NCBI GenBank assembly: GCA_003250135.1
Contig: QKHF01000232.1
Location: forward strand, 1 to 5,987
Direction: 5' to 3'
DNA: 5,987 bases
DNA from: Paracoccaceae bacterium
Lineage (GTDB): Bacteria; Pseudomonadota; Alphaproteobacteria; Rhodobacterales; Rhodobacteraceae
Positions 1 through 5,402 of the stretch are shown piece by piece (position 1 is the stretch's first letter; the number at the start of each line of letters is the position of its first letter). Under the pieces are notes generated by a model. It was not told the origin of the DNA. It saw only the letters and a program-made list of their open reading frames with translations, and did no database searches. The position numbers and the translations under genes are program-made.

Positions 1-309
1 CGGTTCGACCTCAGCGGATCGATCTCGCCGGCCTATGTCATCAATGGGCTGATCAACGCCGTTCCCATATTGGGCGAGGCGCTGACGGGAGGCGAAGGCG
101 AGGGCGTGTTCGGTATCGCCTATGAGCTTAAGGGCACGGCCGACGAGCCGGAGATCTCTGTCAGTCCATTGTCGGTGCTGGCGATCGGGCCGTTCCGGCG
201 ACTCTTTTCAGGCTCGGCGGATGACGGAAATTCCGATTCATCGGCTGAATCAAGCGCGGACAAGACCGCGCGCGACAAGTTGCGGGAGCGGCGCGATCAG
301 TCTGACTGA
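1..309 (+). CDS. AsmA/YhdP-like envelope protein, C-terminal fragment
   Basis: The 5' end lies outside the window; 102 codons and a TGA stop (307-309) are visible in the frame starting at base 1. The fragment has the pattern typical of the C-terminal end of AsmA-like/DUF3971 (YhdP, TamB-related) proteins: a GSISPAYVING segment, then PILGEAL, a Gly-rich GGEGEG turn, a YELKGTADEPEISV strand and SPLSVLAIGPFRRLF. It ends in a hydrophilic Ser/Asp tail and a charged K/R/E/D stretch. Family members are large inner-membrane-anchored periplasmic proteins with repeated beta structure, linked to lipid transport towards the outer membrane and envelope integrity; that is family knowledge, not visible here. 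The gene converges on tyrS with 8 bases between stops. The fragment cannot tell YhdP from other AsmA-like proteins. Confidence 0.72.
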   Translation, partial: RFDLSGSISPAYVINGLINAVPILGEALTGGEGEGVFGIAYELKGTADEPEISVSPLSVLAIGPFRRLFSGSADDGNSDSSAESSADKTARDKLRERRDQSD

Positions 310-321
310 GTTTCGCCTCAG
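297..321. other. Weak overlapping dyads between convergent stops
   Basis: Two small, mutually exclusive inverted repeats sit where the AsmA-like gene and tyrS converge. TCAGT (297-301) pairs with ACTGA (305-309), and CTGAG (306-310) pairs with CTCAG (317-321). Stems are only 5 base pairs and no T tract follows on either strand. They could add to bidirectional termination, but by sequence alone they are not convincing intrinsic terminators. Confidence 0.2.
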
Positions 322-1574
322 CCCAGCCTGGCGAGCGCATGGCGCTTCTTGCCCGCCGTCAGTTTCAGGTCGCCCGCCGCGAAACTTTCCGGCGTGATCA
401 TCAGCCCCGGATCAGAGACCGGCGCGTCGTTCAATCGCGCGCCGCCCTCGGCGATCAGGCGCTTGGCGTCCTTGCCCGATTTCGCCAGACCGGCGCGGAC
501 GAAGAGCTGCCCGATGGAGAGGCCGCCGTCGCCAAGGTCCGCCGCCGGCACCTCGATGGTTGGAAGGTCTGCGCCGGCGCCGCCTTTCTCGAAGGTCTCT
601 CGCGCGGTCGCTTCCGCCGCGGCCGCAGCCTCGGCGCCATGGGCGAGGGTGGTGACCTCGTTGGCCAGCAGGATCTTGGCGTCGTTGATCTCGGCGCCTT
701 CCAGCGCCTCCAGCCGCGCAATCTCGTCCAGCGGCAACTCGGTGAAGAGCTTCAGGAACCGTCCGACATCGGCGTCGGTGGTGTTGCGCCAGTATTGCCA
801 GAACTCGTAAGGGCTCAGCATCTCGGCGTTCAGCCAGACGGCGCCGTCGGCGGTCTTGCCCATCTTCTTGCCGTCCGAGGTGGTCAGGAGCGGCGAGGTG
901 ACGCCGAACACCTCATTCCCTAGCACCCGGCGCGTGAGGTCGATGCCGTTGACGATGTTGCCCCACTGGTCCGAGCCGCCCATCTGGATGGCGCAATCGT
1001 AGCGGCGATTGAGCTCCATGAAGTCATAGGCCTGGAGGATCATGTAGTTGAATTCGAGGAAGCTCAGCGACTGCTCGCGGTCGAGGCGCAGCTTCACCGA
1101 GTCGAAGCTCAGCATCCGGTTGACCGAGAAGAAGCGGCCGTAATCGCGCAGGAAATCGAGGTAATTCAGCTCGTCCAGCCATTCGGCGTTGTTGAGCATG
1201 GTGGCGTCGGTCGCGCCCTCGCCGAAGGACAGGTATTTCGCGAACACCTTCTGGATGCCGTCGATATTGCGGGCGATCTGTTCTTCGCCCATCAGCTTGC
1301 GCGCCTCGTCCCGAAACGAGGGGTCGCCCACCTTGGACGTGCCGCCGCCCATCAGAACGATCGGCTTGTGCCCGGTCTTCTGAAGCCAGCGCAGCATCAT
1401 GATCTGCACGAGGCTGCCGACATGCAGGCTGGCGGCCGTCGCATCGAAGCCGATATAGCCGGGGACGACACCCGCACACAGGCGCTCGTCCAGCGCCTCC
1501 AGATCCGTGCAATCCTGCAGGAAGCCGCGCTCGATCAGCACGGTCAGGAAATCGGAGTTGGGCTTGAAGGTCAT
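318..1574 (-). CDS. tyrS: Tyrosyl-tRNA synthetase (TyrRS)
   Basis: Encodes 418 residues, the usual length for bacterial TyrRS. This cytoplasmic class I enzyme activates tyrosine with ATP and charges tRNA-Tyr. Visible landmarks: the HIGH-type motif as HVGS (51-54, preceded by GYIGFDATAASL), a tyrosine-pocket segment YMILQAYDF (177-185), QMGGSDQWGNI (197-207), and the KMSKS loop as KMGKT (237-241), a common variant. A C-terminal S4 RNA-binding domain runs from about 352 to 417 after an Ala-rich linker (312-322). The start is the ATG complementary to 1572-1574, giving the family-typical MTFKPNSDFL; an in-frame GTG start 59 codons upstream would add an Arg/Pro-rich stretch with no family likeness that runs into anmK. 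The ribosome binding site is weak (CGAGAG next to the ATG). The gene is divergent from anmK. No T-box leader is evident, as expected outside Gram-positives. Confidence 0.97.
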   Translation of the reverse strand: MTFKPNSDFLTVLIERGFLQDCTDLEALDERLCAGVVPGYIGFDATAASLHVGSLVQIMMLRWLQKTGHKPIVLMGGGTSKVGDPSFRDEARKLMGEEQIARNIDGIQKVFAKYLSFGEGATDATMLNNAEWLDELNYLDFLRDYGRFFSVNRMLSFDSVKLRLDREQSLSFLEFNYMILQAYDFMELNRRYDCAIQMGGSDQWGNIVNGIDLTRRVLGNEVFGVTSPLLTTSDGKKMGKTADGAVWLNAEMLSPYEFWQYWRNTTDADVGRFLKLFTELPLDEIARLEALEGAEINDAKILLANEVTTLAHGAEAAAAAEATARETFEKGGAGADLPTIEVPAADLGDGGLSIGQLFVRAGLAKSGKDAKRLIAEGGARLNDAPVSDPGLMITPESFAAGDLKLTAGKKRHALARLG

Positions 1575-1604
1575 CTCTCGGGCGTTCCGTCGGTCTGGGC
1601 TGAA

Positions 1605-1622
1605 GCGCCGCGGTGGCGGCGC
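1605..1622. repeat. GC hairpin in tyrS/anmK spacer
   Basis: GCGCCGC (1605-1611) and GCGGCGC (1616-1622) form a perfect 7-bp stem with a 4-base GGTG loop. It lies in the 97-base divergent spacer, in what would be the tyrS leader. A CTATAG palindrome (1636-1641) close by could hold -10 elements for either direction (TATAGC on +, TATAGA on -), but I find no convincing -35 for either. In DNA this GC-rich such a hairpin may be chance. Confidence 0.3.
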
Positions 1623-1671
1623 GCGTCGCAAAGCTCTATAGCGGCTGGGGCGGGAAAGGAAAGGGCGCGGC

Positions 1672-2814
1672 ATGGTTGGCGGTTCGGTCTGGGCGCTTGG
1701 GCTGATGTCCGGCACCTCGATGGACGGGGTGGACGCGGCGCTGATCCGCACCGACGGCGTGTCCGTCTCTGAGTTTGGACATTCTGTCTATCGCGCCTAT
1801 TCCGAGGCGGAGCGGGCTGAACTTCGGGCGGCGCTTCTGACTGCGCGCGAGGCTTCGACCGCGAGCCTGAAAGTCGGGCGGCCAGGCTGGCTGCGCGCCG
1901 CGGAAGAGCTGGTGACGGAGCGCCACGCAGAGGCGGTGGAGGCTCTGATTTCGGACGCTGACGTCGGGCCAGCGGTGGTCGGCTTTCACGGGCAGACCGT
2001 GGTCCATCGCCCAGCCGAACGCCTGACCGTTCAGATAGGCGATGGGGCGGCGCTCACGCGGCGGACCGGCGTTCCTGTCGCCTGGGACTTCCGCTCTGAC
2101 GATGTGGCGCAGGGCGGGCAGGGCGCCCCATTGGCGCCGCTCTATCACGCAGCATTGGCGCGCCGGATCGCGAAGGAGACGGGCGAGACGGCCCCGCTCG
2201 CCTTCCTCAATATCGGCGGCGTGGCGAATGTCACCTGGGTCGACCCGGCGGCGCCCGATCCCCATGCGGCGGAGGCGCTGATCGCCTTCGACACCGGGCC
2301 GGGCAACGCGCTGATCGACGATTTCGTGCGATCCCGTACTGGCGCCGCGCATGACGAAGGCGGCGCGCTGGCGGCGAGGGGCTATGCCGGAGCCAATGAA
2401 GTGGCCGCGGCGCTTGCGCCGTTTCGCGCGGCCTATGGCGAGGTCGCGGGGCCGAAATCCTTGGACCGGTTCTCGATCACCGGACTCGACCTTTCGAACC
2501 AGTCCACCGAGGACGGCGCGGCGCTTCTGACTGCGCTGACCGTCGAAAGCGTTGCGTGGAGCATCGAGCGGTTCCCGAGCCCGCCCGCACGCTGGATCGT
2601 CTGCGGCGGCGGCCGCAAGAACCAGACGATGATGGACAGGCTGCGGGCGCGGCTGGGCGCGAGCGTCGACGCGGCTGAGGCTGTCGGTCTCGACGGAGAC
2701 ATGCTGGAGGCGCAGGCTTTCGCCTTCCTCGCGGTTCGGGCCTTAAGGGGGTTGCCGGTTTCCGCCCCCGCCGTCACCGGGGCGGCAGGACGGGCGCGGG
2801 TCGCGCGCCCGTAA
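1672..2814 (+). CDS. anmK: Anhydro-N-acetylmuramic acid kinase
   Basis: Encodes 380 residues, close to the usual 360-390 of the family. AnmK converts 1,6-anhydro-MurNAc, ATP and water to MurNAc-6-phosphate in the cytoplasm, both cleaving the anhydro ring and phosphorylating, in peptidoglycan recycling. Family motifs appear in order: GLMSGTSMDGVDAAL (10-24), GFHGQTVVHRP (104-114), VQIGDGAAL (120-128), DFRSDDVAQGGQGAPL (139-154), LNIGGVANVTWV (179-190), AFDTGPGN (205-212; D207 is the likely catalytic base by analogy with the Pseudomonas enzyme, from memory) and the nucleotide-binding CGGGRKN (311-317). The ATG at 1672 follows AAGGAAAGGG (about 1656-1665), a usable ribosome binding site, and the signature starts only 9 residues in. 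It is divergent from tyrS and converges on the hydrolase with 3 bases between stops. No partner recycling gene is in the window. Confidence 0.96.
   Translation: MVGGSVWALGLMSGTSMDGVDAALIRTDGVSVSEFGHSVYRAYSEAERAELRAALLTAREASTASLKVGRPGWLRAAEELVTERHAEAVEALISDADVGPAVVGFHGQTVVHRPAERLTVQIGDGAALTRRTGVPVAWDFRSDDVAQGGQGAPLAPLYHAALARRIAKETGETAPLAFLNIGGVANVTWVDPAAPDPHAAEALIAFDTGPGNALIDDFVRSRTGAAHDEGGALAARGYAGANEVAAALAPFRAAYGEVAGPKSLDRFSITGLDLSNQSTEDGAALLTALTVESVAWSIERFPSPPARWIVCGGGRKNQTMMDRLRARLGASVDAAEAVGLDGDMLEAQAFAFLAVRALRGLPVSAPAVTGAAGRARVARP
2791..2811. terminator. Possible hairpin terminator at anmK end
   Basis: CGGGCGCG (2791-2798) and CGCGCCCG (2804-2811) make a perfect 8-bp stem with a 5-base loop, ending just before the anmK TAA. 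No T tract follows in either direction, so it is not a classical intrinsic terminator. Its place at a convergent junction with only 3 bases between stop codons makes a transcript-end role plausible. It also encodes the last residues of AnmK, so it may simply be GC-rich coding sequence. Confidence 0.3.
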
Positions 2815-2817
2815 GCG

Positions 2818-3486
2818 TCACGCCTCGGCGGCGGCCGCGGCGGCTTTTTCCTGCATACGGGCGTGCACGTAACCTTCAACGATGTCGATCATCTCCTCCA
2901 TCCCCTTGTCGTAGAGATGGTTCGCCTCCGGCACCGTGGTGTGGGTGATGGTGATGCCCTTCTGCGATTGCAGTTTCTCGGCCAGCTTTGTCACATCCGC
3001 CATGGGCGCGATGCGGTCCGACTCTCCGTTGATGATCAGACCGGAGGACGGGCAGGGCGCGAGGAACGAGAAATCGTACATGTTGGCGGGCGGCGAGACG
3101 GAGACGAAGCCCTCGATCTCGGGTCGGCGCATCAGAAGCTGCATGCCGATCCAGGCGCCGAAGGAGAACCCGGCGACCCAGCAGCCCTTGGCGGCCGGAT
3201 GCAACGCCTGCAGGTAGTCGAGCGCCGAGGCCGCGTCCGACAACTCTCCGATGCCCTGATCGAATTCGCCCTGACTGCGCCCCACGCCGCGGAAGTTGAA
3301 CCGCAACACGGAGAATCCCAGACGGTGAAAGGCATAATGAAGGTTGTAGACGACCTTGTTGTTCATCGTGCCCCCGAACTGCGGGTGCGGGTGCATGATG
3401 ATGGCGATCGGCGCGTCCTTTTGCTTTTGAGAATGCAGACGGCCCTCGAGGCGGCCCTCGGGACCCGGAAAAATCACTTCTGGCAT
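2818..3486 (-). CDS. Alpha/beta hydrolase, COG2945-like
   Basis: Encodes 222 residues, a compact single-domain alpha/beta hydrolase with no signal peptide or membrane segment, so probably cytoplasmic. The nucleophile elbow is GFSFG (106-110, Ser108); the acid is probably Asp157 in NGESDRIAP and the base His190 in EANHLY. MHPHPQFGGTMNNKV (31-45) and the FNFRGVGRSQGEFD strand-turn (63-76) are typical of the COG2945 'predicted hydrolase' group. The substrate is unknown; esterase, thioesterase or peptidase activity cannot be told apart. The C-terminus is a run of alanines. I chose the ATG at 3484-3486 because GGGGAG (complement of 3495-3500) sits 8 bases upstream; an in-frame TTG 10 codons earlier lacks such a site. 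It is divergent from iscR and may share its operator region. Confidence 0.9.
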   Translation of the reverse strand: MPEVIFPGPEGRLEGRLHSQKQKDAPIAIIMHPHPQFGGTMNNKVVYNLHYAFHRLGFSVLRFNFRGVGRSQGEFDQGIGELSDAASALDYLQALHPAAKGCWVAGFSFGAWIGMQLLMRRPEIEGFVSVSPPANMYDFSFLAPCPSSGLIINGESDRIAPMADVTKLAEKLQSQKGITITHTTVPEANHLYDKGMEEMIDIVEGYVHARMQEKAAAAAAEA

Positions 3487-3494
3487 TGGTTCAA

Positions 3495-3500
3495 CTCCCC
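3495..3500 (-). promoter_or_regulatory. Ribosome binding site of hydrolase gene
   Basis: On the minus strand this reads GGGGAG, 8 bases before the ATG. It is the best Shine-Dalgarno match in the region and fixes the hydrolase start at 3486 rather than at the TTG at 3516. Confidence 0.65.
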
Positions 3501-3529
3501 AAGCTCGCGCCAGCAATCCGGGCCTCCAG

Positions 3530-3554
3530 ATGCTTGACTAAATGAGTCAGGCAA
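3530..3554. promoter_or_regulatory. IscR type 1 operator
   Basis: GACT (3536-3539) and AGTC (3545-3548) are separated by five bases, AAATG. This is the core geometry of the E. coli IscR type 1 site, with half-sites ATASYYGACT and AGTCRRSTAT around RWWWY. Aligned by hand over 25 positions, 21 match. It overlaps the predicted -35 (TTGACT, 3534-3539) of the iscR promoter, so binding of [2Fe-2S]-IscR should block RNA polymerase and give feedback repression. The downstream IscR keeps its cluster ligands, which supports the call. Confidence 0.75.
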
Positions 3555-3562
3555 CCTAGAAA
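3534..3562 (+). promoter_or_regulatory. Predicted sigma70-type promoter of iscR-suf
   Basis: TTGACT (3534-3539) is a 5/6 match to the -35 consensus. With a 17-base spacer it is followed by TAGAAA (3557-3562), a 4/6 match to the -10. Transcription would start near 3569, leaving an untranslated leader of about 130 bases before iscR. The -35 lies inside the IscR operator and the -10 inside the adjacent dyad, an arrangement expected of a repressible promoter. The -10 is weak and the start site is inferred. Confidence 0.55.
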
Positions 3563-3571
3563 CATTCTAAA
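3555..3571. promoter_or_regulatory. Irr-box (ICE)-like dyad
   Basis: TAGAA (3557-3561) and TTCTA (3565-3569) form a perfect 5-bp inverted repeat around ACA. The window 3555-3571 matches the Irr control element as I recall it, TTTAGAA-N3-TTCTAAA, at 12 of 14 defined positions; the right half is exact and the left half reads CCTAGAA. Irr is a Fur-family, heme-responsive regulator of alphaproteobacteria known to act on suf operons in rhizobia and Rhodobacter. The dyad directly abuts the IscR operator and covers predicted -10 elements in both directions. It could instead be only two back-to-back -10 hexamers. Confidence 0.45.
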
Positions 3572-3591
3572 TTTGCTGTGTCTTCGGTGAA
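3564..3591 (-). promoter_or_regulatory. Predicted promoter of the hydrolase gene
   Basis: Read on the minus strand, TTCACC (3591-3586, 4/6 to the -35) and TAGAAT (3569-3564, 5/6 to the -10) are 16 bases apart. Transcription would start near 3557 and run through the IscR operator at once, leaving about 70 bases of leader before the hydrolase ATG. If real, the divergent promoters are interleaved and IscR or Irr binding would affect both. Confidence 0.4.
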
Positions 3592-3615
3592 GCGGCGCGC
3601 ATCATGGGCAGGTAG

Positions 3616-3633
3616 AGGCCTTCGGCCTGAAGG
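3616..3633 (+). other. Overlapping hairpins in iscR leader
   Basis: AGGCC (3616-3620) can pair with GGCCT (3624-3628), while CCTTC (3619-3623) can pair with GAAGG (3629-3633). The two 5-bp stems exclude each other. They lie in the 130-base iscR leader, about 70 bases before the start codon, with no T tract. An RNA-level role is possible but unsupported beyond the pairing. Confidence 0.2.
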
Positions 3634-3700
3634 TCAATGCCGGGACCCCCATTTTGACGCTGAAATCTCATCGGAAACGCAAGTTCGGGTAGGTTCGCTC

Positions 3701-4180
3701 ATGAAACTCAGCACCAAGGGCCGTTACGCCGTCACCGCGCTCGCAGACATTGCGCTGCAGGGCGAGGGCGCGCTCGTGTCGTTGGGCGAGATTTCGACCC
3801 GGCAGGACATTTCGCTGCCCTATCTGGAGCAGCTGTTCGTGAAGCTCCGCAAGGCGGAGATCGTCGAAAGCGTGCGCGGCCCAGGCGGCGGGTACCGGCT
3901 GGCCAAACCGGCGGGCGAGACGCGCATCTCCGACATCATGTCCGCCGTCGACGAGACGCTGAACGCCATGCGCTGCGAGGATCTGGACGGGAAGGGCTGC
4001 GCTGGATCGAAGGCGCAGTGCCTGACCCATGACCTGTGGGAGCAGCTTTCCGCGCATGTCTATGTGTTCCTGAACAAGACGACGATCGCTGACGTGATCG
4101 GCAACAAGCTGACGCCATGCCCGGCCGTTCCCGATTTCAGCGCGCTGCTGGACGACGAGGCGGAGGAGGCGCGGGCGTGA
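3701..4180 (+). CDS. iscR: Rrf2-family Fe-S regulator IscR
   Basis: Encodes 159 residues, slightly shorter than E. coli IscR (162). The N-terminal winged helix opens with MKLSTKGRYAVTALADIAL, carries YLEQLFVKLRKA (41-52, including Glu43, which tunes site choice in E. coli) and the wing VRGPGGGYRLA (58-68). The cluster site is Cys92, Cys100, Cys107 with His110 in CLTHDLW; E. coli has 92, 98, 104 and 107, and the wider spacing here is usual in alphaproteobacteria. It should therefore bind [2Fe-2S] and sense Fe-S demand, repressing its own operon. The ATG at 3701 follows GGGTAGG (3687-3693) and starts the family-typical sequence; an in-frame GTG at 3578 would add 41 unrelated residues. The stop overlaps the desulfurase GTG by 4 bases, indicating translational coupling. 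Confidence 0.95.
   Translation: MKLSTKGRYAVTALADIALQGEGALVSLGEISTRQDISLPYLEQLFVKLRKAEIVESVRGPGGGYRLAKPAGETRISDIMSAVDETLNAMRCEDLDGKGCAGSKAQCLTHDLWEQLSAHVYVFLNKTTIADVIGNKLTPCPAVPDFSALLDDEAEEARA
4162..4169 (+). promoter_or_regulatory. Strong SD fixing the desulfurase GTG start
   Basis: GGAGGAGG lies within the last codons of iscR, 7 bases before the GTG at 4177. It supports the GTG start over the in-frame ATG at 4117, which lies deep inside iscR and would add a Gly/Arg-rich stretch with no family likeness. Confidence 0.75.
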
Positions 4181-5385
4181 CCGGCCTCAACGGGCATAGG
4201 GTCTATCTGGACTGGAACGCCACGGCGCCGCTCAGGCCCGAGGCGCGCGCCGCCATGCTGGAGGCGATGGATCTGGTGGGCAACCCCTCCAGTGTTCACG
4301 CCGAGGGGCGGGCGGCCAAGGCGGTTATCGAGAAGGCGCGCGCGCAGGTCGCGGCGCTGGTCGGCTGCGAGCCCGGCGAGATGGTGTTCACGTCGGGGGC
4401 GACGGAGGCCAATAACTGGGTCTTTATCGATTCCAGCGCGTGTCTCGGCCGTTGGGGCGAACATGAAAGCAGCACCTCGGCCGCGGGCGAGTGGGGTGGA
4501 ATCGACTACGGCGTGAAAACGCTTCCGGACGGGGGCGTAGACCGGTCCTGCCTCGCCGAGATCGTGGGAAACGCCGTTGGCTGGGTCATCGACTTCGCGT
4601 CATTCGAAACCGCCAACGCCGAGACCGGCCGGATCGAGGACATCGCCAGTCTGTTTGCGGAACTCCGCGCCGCATCTGTCGTCTGCGTCGGTGAAAAACC
4701 GGAGAACTGGGACGAGCTTGAGAGGTATGGCGCGAAGTGGCGCTTCTGGCTCCATACGGACGCCACTCAGGCGGCGCCGCGCGGCGCCTTCAGTTTCCGC
4801 GACACCGGCGCGGATATGGCGTCTTGCTCGGCTCATAAGCTCGGCGGACCCAAGGGAGTGGGCGCGCTGATCGTCCGCAAGGGACTGGACAAACATCCCA
4901 TGTTCTTCGGCGGCGGGCAGGAACAGGGCCGCCGCTCCGGCACCGAGAACGTGATTGGCATCGCCGGGTTCGGCGCCGCGGCCGAGGCCGCGAAGCGAGA
5001 TATTGAAGCGGGCGTCTGGGATCGCATGGAGAAGCTCCGCGACGCCCTGGAGAGCAAGCTTGCCGAAGCCGCGCCCGAGATCATCATCTTCGGCAAGGAC
5101 GCCCCGCGCCTGCCCAACACCTCCTGCTTCGCCATTCGAGGCTGGGCGGGCGAGACACAGGTTATGCAGATGGACCTCGCCGGCTTCGCGGTCAGCGCCG
5201 GGTCCGCCTGCTCCAGCGGCAAGGTCGGCCCATCCCGCGTCATCCTCGCCATGACCGGGGATGAGGAACTCGCCCGCTCCGCCATCCGCGTGAGCATGGG
5301 GCCGACAACGACGGAGGCGGAGGTCATGGCCTTCGCCGACACCTGGATCGAACACTATGCCCGGCGCGCAAAGAACGCCGCTTAA
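4177..5385 (+). CDS. iscS: Cysteine desulfurase, NifS/IscS type (divergent)
   Basis: Encodes 402 residues (GTG start), a PLP enzyme that turns cysteine into alanine and passes a persulfide to the Fe-S scaffold, here presumably SufBCD. Landmarks: YLDWNATAPLRPEA (10-23), GNPSSVHAEGR (35-45), GATEANN (74-80), GEHESS with His96, HTDATQA (193-199; Asp195 and Gln198), SAHKLGGPKG with PLP Lys221, GGGQEQGRRSGTENV (245-259) and the catalytic Cys345 in SAGSACSSGK. The Asp-to-Lys distance (26) equals that of E. coli IscS. Compared with IscS, three things differ: about 22 extra residues lie between 164 and 190, about 8 are missing before His96, and Ala148 stands in ANAETG where IscS has PLP-contacting Asn155. 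The reading frame is open throughout and motifs resume in frame, so this looks like real divergence. sufB follows after 17 bases. Confidence 0.93.
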   Translation: MTGLNGHRVYLDWNATAPLRPEARAAMLEAMDLVGNPSSVHAEGRAAKAVIEKARAQVAALVGCEPGEMVFTSGATEANNWVFIDSSACLGRWGEHESSTSAAGEWGGIDYGVKTLPDGGVDRSCLAEIVGNAVGWVIDFASFETANAETGRIEDIASLFAELRAASVVCVGEKPENWDELERYGAKWRFWLHTDATQAAPRGAFSFRDTGADMASCSAHKLGGPKGVGALIVRKGLDKHPMFFGGGQEQGRRSGTENVIGIAGFGAAAEAAKRDIEAGVWDRMEKLRDALESKLAEAAPEIIIFGKDAPRLPNTSCFAIRGWAGETQVMQMDLAGFAVSAGSACSSGKVGPSRVILAMTGDEELARSAIRVSMGPTTTEAEVMAFADTWIEHYARRAKNAA

Positions 5386-5402
5386 CTGTCTGAGGAATAG
5401 AC

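Noticed and set aside
339..923. 194-codon open frame antisense to tyrS
   Set aside because: Shadow of the TyrRS coding strand, no motif and no ribosome binding site evident.
1575..1671. T-box or other tRNA-sensing leader before tyrS
   Set aside because: Spacer is only 97 bases, has no T-box sequence, terminator or specifier-loop structure, and T-boxes are not expected in this lineage.
1575..1751. 59-residue N-terminal extension of TyrRS from an upstream GTG
   Set aside because: Extension is Arg/Pro-rich, unlike TyrRS, and would overlap the divergent anmK start.
1636..2352. 238-codon open frame antisense to anmK
   Set aside because: Arg-rich shadow frame across clear AnmK motifs, with no family likeness.
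2863..3537. 224-codon open frame antisense to the hydrolase
   Set aside because: Mirrors the hydrolase coding frame; composition is His/Arg/Gly-rich without domains, and it would run over the shared operator region.
3578..3700. 41-residue N-terminal extension of IscR from a GTG at 3578
   Set aside because: Only about 9 bases after the predicted transcription start, no ribosome binding site, and the extension has no likeness to Rrf2 proteins.
4600..5355. 251-codon open frame antisense to the desulfurase
   Set aside because: Shadow of the GC-rich coding strand; low-complexity Gly/Ala/Arg composition, no recognisable motif, and it lies fully within a well-supported gene.
4177..5385. Frameshift or pseudogene in the desulfurase, suspected from its unusual spacing
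   Set aside because: All motifs on both sides of the odd segments are in the same frame, catalytic residues are intact and no stop interrupts it.
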